Assembly: GCA_016713665.1 (NCBI GenBank)
Contig: JADJOR010000005.1
Span: 62,001-126,000 of the forward strand
Reading direction: 5' to 3'
DNA length: 64,000 bases
Source of the DNA: Deltaproteobacteria bacterium
Lineage (GTDB): Bacteria > Myxococcota_A > UBA9160 > UBA4427
Shown: in pieces, positions 27,232-35,723 of the stretch
Position numbering within the stretch: position 1 is the stretch's first letter
Layout: every line of letters starts with the position of its first letter
The notes under the pieces: model-generated
The model's input: the letters and a program-made list of their open reading frames with translations, nothing else
The model's database searches: none
Told to the model about the DNA's origin: nothing
Made by a program: the position numbers and the translations under genes

Positions 27232-28320
27232 ATGAGCGATGCCCTTCCGTCGACCGGCGAGGCGCCTCCCTCCGCTCCGCCCGCGGCCGCCCGTCGCCTC
27301 GACTTCGAGTTCCATGCGACCGGCGGCGAATATTTCCGGATCTGGATCGTGAACCTGCTGCTCACGATCGTGACCCTCGGCATCTACTCGGCCTGGGCCA
27401 AGGTCCGGAGGCTTCGTTATTTCTACGGCAACACGCGCCTCGCCGACGCCGCCTTCGAATACCACGGTCGTCCCATCCAGATCCTCAAGGGGCGACTGAT
27501 CGCCGTCGGCGCCTACGCGATCTTCTACGTCGTCGCCCAGCTCCAGCCGCTCGCGGCGATCGGCTTCCTGCCGCTCTTCGCGTTCGGCGTGCCGTGGATC
27601 ATCATGAAGAGCCGGCGGTTCCAGATGCGCATGACCTCGTACCGGGGCATCCGCTTCGGCTTCGACGGCGACTACCGGGGCGCCCTCGGCGCCTTCATCG
27701 GCTGGCCGGTGCTCGGCATGCTCACGCTCGGGATCCTCTGGCCGCGATCGATCTGGGAGCAGTCCCGCTACATCCTCGCGAACGCACGCTACGGAACCGG
27801 GCACGCCCGCTTCACCGCGAGCCGCGGCGTCTTCTATCGCTTCTGCTTCGTCACCCTCGGCCTCGGGGCCGTGCTCTATGCCGGGGCCTTTGCCGGCGTC
27901 GGAGGCCTCGTCGGCGCGTCGGGCCTCGAAGGCGAGGAGATCCCGGAGGAGACGGCCGTCGCGGTCGGGCTCGCCGTCGGCGTCGTCTTCCTGCTGGTCA
28001 GCCTCGTGCTGTCGGCCTACTACCGAAAGTCCTGGGTCAATGCGAGCTTCGGCGGTCTCGAGCTCGGCCCGCATCGCGTCGAGTCCGAGCTCGAGACCTG
28101 GCCGCTCGTCGGCCTCTACCTCTCGAACTTCGCGCTGATCGTGTTGACGCTCGGGCTCTACGCGCCGTGGGCGACGGTGCGACAGATGCAGTACCAGCTG
28201 GCGAACCTCCACGTGCGGGCGCAGGGCGATCTCGACCAGTTTGCCGCCGCGGCGGGTGACGCGACGGACGCGATCGGCGAAGAGATCGGCGACTTCTTCG
28301 ACATCGACTTCGGACTCTAG
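27232..28320 (+). CDS. YjgN/DUF898 family membrane protein
   Basis: A 362-residue inner-membrane protein of the DUF898 family. The hallmark segments repeat: RIWIVNLLLTIVTLGIYSAW near residue 40 and LSNFALIVLTLGLYAPWATV near residue 305, each with the TLG-Y-WA pattern, among about six hydrophobic helices. The C-terminus is acidic and cytoplasm-like. The molecular role is not established. AGGAGG precedes the ATG. An M48 peptidase gene begins 11 bases downstream. The YjgN-M48 pairing recurs in proteobacteria, which suggests the protease acts with this protein in the envelope. Confidence 0.87.
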   Translation: MSDALPSTGEAPPSAPPAAARRLDFEFHATGGEYFRIWIVNLLLTIVTLGIYSAWAKVRRLRYFYGNTRLADAAFEYHGRPIQILKGRLIAVGAYAIFYVVAQLQPLAAIGFLPLFAFGVPWIIMKSRRFQMRMTSYRGIRFGFDGDYRGALGAFIGWPVLGMLTLGILWPRSIWEQSRYILANARYGTGHARFTASRGVFYRFCFVTLGLGAVLYAGAFAGVGGLVGASGLEGEEIPEETAVAVGLAVGVVFLLVSLVLSAYYRKSWVNASFGGLELGPHRVESELETWPLVGLYLSNFALIVLTLGLYAPWATVRQMQYQLANLHVRAQGDLDQFAAAAGDATDAIGEEIGDFFDIDFGL

Positions 28321-28331
28321 GCGGCGAGCGC

Positions 28332-29618
28332 GTGATCGACGGCAGCTTCTTCGACGGCGAGCGCTCGGCCGCGCGGCCGGCCCGGCTCGAGATCGTCGCG
28401 CCGGACGTCGTTCGCCTCGCGATCGGCGAGGCGCCCGGAGAGCCGGGCGAGGCGCATCGCTGGGAGGGTCGGCTCGCGGCGATCGAGATCTCCGAGCGGG
28501 TCGGCAGGATTCCGCGGCGGGTCACGATCCCGGGCGTCGGCGTCTTCGAGACCCGGGACAACGACGCCGTCGACCGCGCGCTCGCGGCCCTCGGCCGCCC
28601 CTTCGAGCTCGTCCACTGGCTCGAGGCGCGCTGGCCGATCGCGATCGCGTCCCTGCTCGCGATCGCGGTCGGGAGCTTCTTCTTCGTGCGCCATGGCGTC
28701 CCGGCGATCGCCGATCTCGCGGCGCGGACGCTGCCGACTTCGGTCGATCGCGCGATCGGTGCGCGCACGCTCGAGCTCCTCGACGGTCGGCTGCTGCATC
28801 CGAGCGAGCTGTCGCCCGAGCGCCAGGCCGAGCTGCACGCGCGCTTCGAGGAGATGATCGGATACGACGCTTCCGAGGCGGACCTCGCCGAGGCGGCCGG
28901 TGCCGCGGCGAGCTCGCACGCGGGTACGACCGAGGCGTTCCGAGAGCGGCTCGAGCTGCGCGCCGCGCCCGCCCTCGGTCCGAATGCCCTGGCCCTGCCG
29001 TCGGGGATCATCGTCATGACGGACGAGCTCGTCGGGCTCGCCGAGCACGACGACGAGCTCGTCGCCGTCCTCGCCCACGAGCTCGGCCACGTCCACGGTC
29101 GCCACGCCCTGCGCCGCCTCTTCCAGAGCGTGAGCGTGTCGGCGCTGGCCTTCGCGCTGATCGGCGACGTCAGCTCGGCTTCGGCCCTCTTCAGCGCGGT
29201 GCCCGTCCTGATCGACGCGAAGCACTCGCGCGACTTCGAGCGCGAGGCCGACGCCTTCGCCAAGGGCTGGCTGGTCGGCCACGGCATCCCGCCTTTCCGC
29301 TTCGACGAGATCCTCTGCCGGATGGAGCGCGGCGAGGGAGCCCACGACGACGACGGCCCGGCGAGCGTATTCAGCGACGAGGAGCTCGGTCGGCACGAGC
29401 GGGACGAAGAAGCGAAGGCGACCGCCGAGCCGGCGCGCGAGCGACCGGACGTCGATCGCTTGAGCCGCTACCTCTCGACCCATCCGACGACCGACGAGCG
29501 CGCGCGCTGCCCCCGGTCGGAGCTGCCGAGCGACCATCGCGCCGACGTCTGGAACGACATGCGCGAGGAGGTCTCGCGCGCCGCGCGTGACGCGATCGAC
29601 GAGTCCGGCTCGCCATGA
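28332..29618 (+). CDS. M48-family membrane metallopeptidase
   Basis: A 428-residue zinc metalloprotease. The HExxH helix is VLAHELGHVHGRHAL (His 249) and the third ligand lies in FEREADAFAKGWL. A single membrane helix (IAIASLLAIAVGSFFFV, about residues 99-118) anchors it, and the first 90 residues form a small domain with beta-strand patterns. M48 proteins such as BepA and HtpX take part in envelope quality control. The start is a GTG at 28332, 11 bases after the YjgN stop; the ribosome site is weak, which fits translational coupling. The C-terminal 60 residues are charged and likely disordered except for YLSTHPTTDERARC. Confidence 0.9.
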   Translation: MIDGSFFDGERSAARPARLEIVAPDVVRLAIGEAPGEPGEAHRWEGRLAAIEISERVGRIPRRVTIPGVGVFETRDNDAVDRALAALGRPFELVHWLEARWPIAIASLLAIAVGSFFFVRHGVPAIADLAARTLPTSVDRAIGARTLELLDGRLLHPSELSPERQAELHARFEEMIGYDASEADLAEAAGAAASSHAGTTEAFRERLELRAAPALGPNALALPSGIIVMTDELVGLAEHDDELVAVLAHELGHVHGRHALRRLFQSVSVSALAFALIGDVSSASALFSAVPVLIDAKHSRDFEREADAFAKGWLVGHGIPPFRFDEILCRMERGEGAHDDDGPASVFSDEELGRHERDEEAKATAEPARERPDVDRLSRYLSTHPTTDERARCPRSELPSDHRADVWNDMREEVSRAARDAIDESGSP

Positions 29619-29714
29619 AGCGATGCCCGTGATCGGGACTCGCCGCGCGCAGAGGTCCCGGGCGTCGTCGGAGGGGGACCTGACACGGCGCGGTGATGCG
29701 ATCGATCCCCTCGC

Positions 29715-31817
29715 TCAGGGCGTCGAGGACGAGCCAACCCACGAGCGCCAGCCCGATCCGCTCCCGGCGCGCAGACGCTCGACGACGTCGGCATGGCCCG
29801 CCGATTTCGCGAGATCGGCGGCGCGGCGCGACGAATCGTCGCGGTTCAGCGGATTCGCGCCGGCGGCGAGCAGGATGTCGACCACCTCGAGATGGCCATT
29901 GGCCGACGCGGCCATCAAGGCCGTCAGCCGGGTCTCGCCGCGCTGATCGACGACGGCGCCCGCCTCGAGCAGGATCTTCACGACCGCGGCATGCCCGCGG
30001 CTGGCGGAGGCGATCAAGGGCGTGTCGCCCGAGCGGCTCGCCGCAGATGGATCGGCGCCGGCGGCGAGCAGGCGGCGAACGAGGGATTCGGTGCCGACCC
30101 GCGCGGCCACGACGAGCGGCCGACTCCCGTCGTTGCACTGGGCGCTCGCATCGACGCCGCGGTTCAGGAGGATCTCCACGGCTTCGCTCCGACCGCCCGT
30201 GAGGGCGCCACAGAGCGCGGGGGTCCCGACCTTCGGATCGCTCGAGAGAGAGAGGAGCGCTTCGAGGCCCTCGCGCTGGTTCGCCGCCGCCGCATGGACG
30301 ATCGCATCGGCGAGCTCGTCGTTGCGCGCCGAGACGGCCTTCGCCTGCAGCGCCTCGACCTTCGCACGGGTCGCCGACTCCGCGAGGTAGTAGGCGATCC
30401 CCCGACCCTTGCCATCCCGGACGTTCGGATCGGCGCCGGCGTCGAGCAGGGACTTCACGGCCGCATCCGCCCCCGGCGCCGAGCTCGCGGCCGCGCGCAG
30501 CAGCGGCGTCGCCCCCTGACCGTCGGGCGCATCGGCATCCGCCCCCGACGCGAGAAGCGACGCGACGGCTGCGGCATGACCGCCCTCCGCCGCACGCCCG
30601 AGCGCCCGAGCGCCCTCGCCATCGACGACGTCGACGGCGTTGCCCGCCGCGATCAGCTTCCGGATCAGATCGACGTCGCCGCGGCGCCCCGCCTCGACGA
30701 TCGCCGGGAGCTCTCCCGGGCGCGCGCTGCTCGCCGCTCTCCCCGGCGCGTCACGCCCGACCCGCACGGCCATGTCCGCACCGCTTGCGAGCGCCGATGA
30801 GGCTCCCTTCTGCAGCAGGAGCGTCGCCAGGCGGTCATGACCGAAGCGACGGGCGACGTCGGCCGCGCTCGTCCCGTCGTCGAGGACGAGCTTCGCCGAA
30901 GCCCCACCCACCAGCAGGTCCGAGGCGACGTCGATCCGGCCGAGGCGTGCCGCTTCGTGAAGCGCCGTCGAGCCGTTCGGAAGTCGTTCGTCGGGTCGCG
31001 CTCCGGCCCGGAGCAAGGCCTGGACGATCGCAGGTCGGGCGACCCGGACGGCCTGGACGAGCAGGGTCTCACCGGACTCGAGCGGGATGTTGGGGTCGGC
31101 CTTGTGTGCGAGCAGGAGCTCGACGATCTCGCGGGCGTCCCTTCGGATGGCGTCGAGCAGGGGCGGATCGGGAAACTGCTCGTCCCGCGGTCCCAAGACC
31201 GACGCACCGCGGGCCAGGGCATCGCGCGCCGCGCCCAGATCGCTCGTCCGAACCGCCTGGGCCAGGGCCTGGTCGACGTCGCTGCTGCCCGCTGCGACCC
31301 GCGCCGATCCGCTCGCAGCCACGACCGATCGCGTTCGACCGAAGGTCGCGAGCCGGCTCCTCGCCTCCGCATGCCCCGCTCGGGCCGCTTCCCGGAAGAG
31401 CTCCATCGCGCGATTGCGGTCGAGCGGAACGCCGCGGCCGTACTGGTACAGGGAGCCGAGGGCGAACTGGGCGTCCGCGTTGCGCTTCTGCGCGGCGAGC
31501 TCGTACCAGCGGGCCGCCCGGGCATAATCCTTCTCGACCCCGACGCCGGTACGATGCGCATTGCCGAGATGGTATTCCGCCTCCGGATCCCCGAGCTTGG
31601 CGGCCTGCTCCCAGAGCGCGACCGCCCGCTTCGGATCGCGCAGGCGGATCGCCTTGTCCGCCTCGAGCAGAAGCGGCTTCGCCGAGGTCACGGGCACGCG
31701 AGCCGGCGCCGCGGTCCCGGATGCCGCCTGCGCGCGGACCGTCGCGGCGGACATCGAAAGGGAGACGGCGAGAACGAGCCCGACGACGAGCGCGCGGAGC
31801 GACGATCGGGCCGTCAT
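29715..31817 (-). CDS. Exported Sel1/ankyrin repeat protein
   Basis: A 700-residue scaffold protein. The signal peptide is LRALVVGLVLAVSLSMSA, with cleavage likely after VRA-QA. Residues 50-165 hold Sel1-like/TPR repeats (LGDPEAEYHLGNAHRTGVGV, then RNADAQFALGSLYQYGRGV). The remainder is more than ten ankyrin repeats of the form G-x-T-P-L-x2-A-x6-G-H-x3-V-x2-LL-x2-GA. It is probably periplasmic and binds other proteins. Its start overlaps the stop of the ferredoxin-flavoprotein gene by four bases, so it is the last gene of the leftward arm of the cytochrome locus. It may organise or chaperone the redox proteins; no direct evidence shows this. Confidence 0.85.
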   Translation of the reverse strand: MTARSSLRALVVGLVLAVSLSMSAATVRAQAASGTAAPARVPVTSAKPLLLEADKAIRLRDPKRAVALWEQAAKLGDPEAEYHLGNAHRTGVGVEKDYARAARWYELAAQKRNADAQFALGSLYQYGRGVPLDRNRAMELFREAARAGHAEARSRLATFGRTRSVVAASGSARVAAGSSDVDQALAQAVRTSDLGAARDALARGASVLGPRDEQFPDPPLLDAIRRDAREIVELLLAHKADPNIPLESGETLLVQAVRVARPAIVQALLRAGARPDERLPNGSTALHEAARLGRIDVASDLLVGGASAKLVLDDGTSAADVARRFGHDRLATLLLQKGASSALASGADMAVRVGRDAPGRAASSARPGELPAIVEAGRRGDVDLIRKLIAAGNAVDVVDGEGARALGRAAEGGHAAAVASLLASGADADAPDGQGATPLLRAAASSAPGADAAVKSLLDAGADPNVRDGKGRGIAYYLAESATRAKVEALQAKAVSARNDELADAIVHAAAANQREGLEALLSLSSDPKVGTPALCGALTGGRSEAVEILLNRGVDASAQCNDGSRPLVVAARVGTESLVRRLLAAGADPSAASRSGDTPLIASASRGHAAVVKILLEAGAVVDQRGETRLTALMAASANGHLEVVDILLAAGANPLNRDDSSRRAADLAKSAGHADVVERLRAGSGSGWRSWVGSSSTP

Positions 31818-33133
31818 TGCGTGCCCCGCTTCGTCTCGATCTGGATTCCGATCGCGCGCAGAAAATCCGTCGGCAGGATCCCGCCCGTACAGACGATCAC
31901 CGCATCGTTGTCGATCGAAACGGATCCGCTCTTCGTCTGGAGCTCGACCTCGTCCTCGCCGATCCCGACCACCTTCGACTCGAGGAGCACCGAGAGCCGC
32001 CCCTCCCGCTCCGCCTTCCGGACCTTCTCGCGGTTGGCGCCCTTGGCCCGATAGAAGCTCGCGCCGCGGTAGGAGATCGTGACGTCGACGCCGGGCACGT
32101 CGGCCAGCGACCAGGCCGCCTCGAGCGCCGAGTCGCCGCCGCCGACGACGAGCACGTGCTTGCCCCCGTACTGCTCCGCGTCCACGAGGCGATAGACGAC
32201 CTTCGACAGCTCCTCGCCGGAGACGCCGAGCTTCTGGGGCGTACCGCGGCGACCGATCGCGAGCAGCACGGCCCGGGCATGGATGCGCATCGTCGCGCCG
32301 TCGACGCGGAAGATCCCCTCGCGGTCCCGCTCGATCCGGTCGACGCGCTCGCCGTAGTGGATCTGGATGCCCGTCCGGTCGATCACGTCGCGCCAGAGGG
32401 CGAGCAGCGACTCCTTCGTCGTCTCGCGCATCTTGACCTTGCCGTAGATGGGCAGGTCGACCGGAGCGGTCATCACGATCTTGCCGCGGGGATAGTGGGC
32501 GACCGTCCCGCCGAGGGATTCCTGCTCGAGCGTCTCGCTGCGGAGGCCGAGCTCGCGGGCGCGCAGGGTCGCCGAGATGCCGGCGGGCCCGGCTCCGACG
32601 ATGACGAGATCCAGGACGTCGTCGAATCCGCGTTCGACGCCGCGCTCGATCGCGTCGACCGCCTGCTTGCCCTGCTCGATCCCGTTCCGGATCAAACCCA
32701 TTCCGCCGAGCTCACCGGCGACGTAGAGCCCCGGAACGTTGGTCTCGAAATCGGGGGAGACGTAGGGCAGATCGACGCCCCGCTCCTCGGTGCCGAAGAC
32801 GAGCGTGATCGCATCGAGCGGGCAGGCGAGCTTGCAGGCGCCGTGGCCGATGCAGGCCGAGGGCGTGACCATGACCGCCTTGCCGTGGATCAGTCCCAGC
32901 ACGTGCTTCTCGGGACACGCGTCGACGCAGGCTCCACAGCCGAGGCATTTCGCGGGGTCGATCAGCGGATGGAGCGAAGCCGGCATCATCAGGCCCGCCT
33001 CGCGGGAGTCGGTGATGGCCTCGACGGCGCTCAGGCCCGTGCGATGCCGACGCACCGCGTAGAACAAGAGCACCCCGGCGAGCAGGGGGCCGTACATGAA
33101 CAACGGCTCCATCCATCCGGTGGCATCCATCAT
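31814..33133 (-). CDS. Membrane-anchored ferredoxin / thioredoxin-reductase-like flavoprotein
   Basis: A 439-residue redox protein. It has an N-terminal membrane helix (FMYGPLLAGVLLFYAV), a ferredoxin domain at about residues 60-110 and a thioredoxin-reductase-like FAD/NAD(P) module (VIVGAGPAGISATLRA near residue 178; second site VLVVGGGDSALEAAWSLADV). Cluster one has a complete C-x2-C-x2-C-x3-CP motif (CLGCGACVDACP). Cluster two reads CIGHGACKLACP, with His at the second ligand position. No redox-active C-x2-C of thioredoxin reductase is visible in the flavin part. It probably passes electrons between NAD(P)H and a membrane carrier. GGGAG precedes the ATG. Gene order is barrel, this, ankyrin. 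Confidence 0.85.
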   Translation of the reverse strand: MMDATGWMEPLFMYGPLLAGVLLFYAVRRHRTGLSAVEAITDSREAGLMMPASLHPLIDPAKCLGCGACVDACPEKHVLGLIHGKAVMVTPSACIGHGACKLACPLDAITLVFGTEERGVDLPYVSPDFETNVPGLYVAGELGGMGLIRNGIEQGKQAVDAIERGVERGFDDVLDLVIVGAGPAGISATLRARELGLRSETLEQESLGGTVAHYPRGKIVMTAPVDLPIYGKVKMRETTKESLLALWRDVIDRTGIQIHYGERVDRIERDREGIFRVDGATMRIHARAVLLAIGRRGTPQKLGVSGEELSKVVYRLVDAEQYGGKHVLVVGGGDSALEAAWSLADVPGVDVTISYRGASFYRAKGANREKVRKAEREGRLSVLLESKVVGIGEDEVELQTKSGSVSIDNDAVIVCTGGILPTDFLRAIGIQIETKRGTQ

Positions 33134-33197
33134 CGACTCCCTGCATTCGCGCTCCGACCGTCCGTCGGCGAAGCGCTCGTCTGCTTGCTCGGCCCGC

Positions 33198-35378
33198 TCA
33201 GAAATCCCACCGCAGCGTCAGATCGACCCAATGGCCCAGGAGCTCGCTCGAGATTCCGCCCGCGAGGGGCTTCGTCCAGTCGAGCCCGACCTCGAGGTCG
33301 ATCCAGAAGCTGCTCGGCTGCCAGATGAACTCGAGGCTGGGCGCCATCCGGATCCGTTCGCCTTCGAACGACGAGTCCCGATACTCGAGCAGCGCCCGGG
33401 GATGCACGCGCAAGTTGCCGAAGAGCGGCACGCGGCCTGCCGTCGTGAGGCCGAGAGCGCGTGCCGCATCGCTCTCGAAGTAGCGCGCACCGACGGTCAC
33501 CGCGCCGCCCTCGAGCAGCCAATCGTTGACCGTCGCCTGGAGCGACGTACTGAAATCGGGCCCCGAGGAGTCGGACTCGGGCACGTTGCCCGAGGCCGGC
33601 GTCCCTTCGAGGTAGTAGACCGTGACGTCGCCGGCGATCTGGAGATCCTGCGTCGTCTGGTGCGTGAAGCCGGTCATGCCCGAGTAGAGCACGAAGGTCC
33701 GATCTTCGGCGAGCTGCTTGATCTCGCTGTCCGAGTAGGTGTTCCCGAGCTCGGAGAGATCGTCCTCGAGCTGCCCGATCAGGGCGTTCGAGGTCGTCAG
33801 GATGGGCGTATTGCGGCGTTCGGCCTGGACCAGGACGCTCAGGTCCTGACTCACGGGGATCGTGCTCGTCACGAGGGCCGTATTGAGCGAGTTGAAATAG
33901 GGGTCGTAGTCGAGATAGAGGACGGAGAAGCTGTTGCTCCGCGAATATCGGAACTCCCCGCCGAGGCCGACGCGATCCGTCTTCCCGTAGGCCTCCTGAC
34001 CGATCAGGAAGAGCTGCCCCTCGAAGCCCTCGATCCCGAGGTCCCGGCCCGTGACGGAGCCGCCCGCGAAGATCTTGTCGGTGTTCGGGAGCGTGTCGCG
34101 CAGGCTCTGCACCGGAAGGCCCGCGAGCGCGGCGATCTCGAAGCGCGACCCGAGCCGGCTGGTCACGCGCAAGCCATCGAAGCGTCCGAGCACGCCGGAG
34201 TCGCTGCGCCGCTGACGCCCGAGGGTCATGTCGATCCCGCGCTTGCGGTCCTCGACCTCGACGGACAGGGCGCGGATCAGGACGTCGTTGCTGCGTCCTT
34301 CCGAGAGGTCGTAGTCGTAGCTGCCGAAGAAATCGCCGCGGACGCGCCAATCCTCGGTCTCGAGGCGCCCGGCGACGTTCGCGTCGCTGAAGATGTCGGA
34401 GCGGAGCGGGTAGCCGTCCTGCTCGGCGACGATCGCATCGGAGCGGTAGTAGCGGGAAGCGAGCATGCCGTAGACGTCCGCGTCGACCCCGCGGCCCTGG
34501 CGTCGGACGGTGACCGGCTTGAGCTTCTTGCGCGGCTCGGAGGCGGCCGTGAGCAGCGCATCGAGGCGCTGCGCGACGCGCGTCGCCCCGCCCCCATCCG
34601 GGAACTCGCGCAGATAGGCCTCGTACTCGGCCCGGGCATTGGCGAGCTGGGCGCGCCGTTCGAAGGTCAGGCCCAGCAGCTCCCGGGCGTTCATCCGGAT
34701 CCGGACGTCCACCGACTCGGGGGGAAGCTCGAGGATCCGGTTCAGCAGGGCCGTGGCCCGATCGGCGTCGCCGTCTCGCAACGAACGCCGTGCTTCCGAG
34801 AGGAGCTTCATCGCCGGGTCCTCGGGGTCGAGGTTCGACAGCTCGTCGGACTCGGACGCTCTCGTCTCCGCCTGCTGCTTCGAATCCGCAGAGGGCGTCG
34901 ACGGCATCGGATTCTTCGACTGGACCCGAATGCGAAGGCTCCGGAAGTCGCCGCCCTGCTCCACCTCGAATCGAACCGGCTGGTCGAAGACGATCTCGAC
35001 GAATTGCTGTCTCGGAAGCGAGGCGTCGTAGCGGATCTGTCGGACCGGCCCGCGCGTCGACGGGGAGAGCGGAAGATTCTCCTGGGGAAGCGGCTGCTCC
35101 GCGGATCCGCCGAGATTGACGGGCTCGACCTGGATGCGCAGGGTGCGGCCGGAGGATTGCGGCGAATGTCTCAGGTAGCGAACGGGGATCTCGAAGTTCA
35201 CGTCGATCGTCCAGCCTTCCTCGTCCTGCGTCACCTCCGCCGTGCGGAGCTTGCGACCGATCGACGACTGCGCGGCCGCCGGAGGAGCGGACGCGAGCAG
35301 GCCCGCGCAGAGAACGAATCCCGCTGCGAGCCAGGTCCATCTCGATCGCCCGAGAGTCTCGAGGCTTCCCCTGCTCAT
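33198..35378 (-). CDS. Outer-membrane beta-barrel protein with TPR-like domain
   Basis: A 726-residue exported protein of unrecognised family. It has a signal peptide (WLAAGFVLCAGLLASAPPAA, cleavage near AAA-QS) and an N-terminal beta domain to about residue 160 (RTLRIQVEPVNLGG; LRIRVQSKNP; AMIN-like in feel). A TPR-like helical section follows at about residues 200-270 (AMKLLSEARRSLRDGDADRA, YEAYLREFPDGGG). From about residue 300 come alternating amphipathic strands with many aromatic residues, ending in the terminal WDF typical of outer-membrane barrels. The ATG at 35378 follows AGGATCGAGG. As the only barrel beside two multiheme cytochromes, it is the candidate porin of a porin-cytochrome conduit. 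That role is inference. Confidence 0.75.
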   Translation of the reverse strand: MSRGSLETLGRSRWTWLAAGFVLCAGLLASAPPAAAQSSIGRKLRTAEVTQDEEGWTIDVNFEIPVRYLRHSPQSSGRTLRIQVEPVNLGGSAEQPLPQENLPLSPSTRGPVRQIRYDASLPRQQFVEIVFDQPVRFEVEQGGDFRSLRIRVQSKNPMPSTPSADSKQQAETRASESDELSNLDPEDPAMKLLSEARRSLRDGDADRATALLNRILELPPESVDVRIRMNARELLGLTFERRAQLANARAEYEAYLREFPDGGGATRVAQRLDALLTAASEPRKKLKPVTVRRQGRGVDADVYGMLASRYYRSDAIVAEQDGYPLRSDIFSDANVAGRLETEDWRVRGDFFGSYDYDLSEGRSNDVLIRALSVEVEDRKRGIDMTLGRQRRSDSGVLGRFDGLRVTSRLGSRFEIAALAGLPVQSLRDTLPNTDKIFAGGSVTGRDLGIEGFEGQLFLIGQEAYGKTDRVGLGGEFRYSRSNSFSVLYLDYDPYFNSLNTALVTSTIPVSQDLSVLVQAERRNTPILTTSNALIGQLEDDLSELGNTYSDSEIKQLAEDRTFVLYSGMTGFTHQTTQDLQIAGDVTVYYLEGTPASGNVPESDSSGPDFSTSLQATVNDWLLEGGAVTVGARYFESDAARALGLTTAGRVPLFGNLRVHPRALLEYRDSSFEGERIRMAPSLEFIWQPSSFWIDLEVGLDWTKPLAGGISSELLGHWVDLTLRWDF

Positions 35379-35723
35379 CCTCGATCCTGCTTCAACCCTG
35401 GAGACTCTCTTCGAACCCGGCGGGCGCGATGCTCGTGGTTTTGGGTGTCGTCGCGCCGCTCGACCGGCTGCGTCGCGTCCATCGGTCGTTCGTCCCGGTC
35501 GAGCGAAGACGCGTCGATCGTTCCTGCGTTCGTAATATCGTTTCGACCGACCGCTCGCGGATGTGATCGCTGACCCGGAAATCGGGATTTTTTTCTCTAT
35601 GATGCGGCGCCACGTTAAGTCGTCGACTCCGGATTCCGAAAGCGACGAATTGCTGCAGCACGGGTCTTTTGGCGTCTTTTCCGGCTTTCTCGGCCGTTTT
35701 CGAAGGGATCGATCGGAAGCACG
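35379..35723. promoter_or_regulatory. Divergent control region of the multiheme cytochrome locus
   Basis: A 345-bp gap between the divergent barrel and membrane-cytochrome genes, with no gene of its own. On the plus strand a small hairpin (CCCG at 35574-35577 with CGGG at 35583-35586) is followed by seven Ts at 35588-35594 and then TATGAT at 35598-35603. TATGAT is one mismatch from the sigma-70 -10 hexamer, about 120 bases before the rightward start. No good -35 box is at the right distance. AT-richer DNA such as this is rare in the genome, which supports promoter function. No operator palindrome was recognised. Confidence 0.4.
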
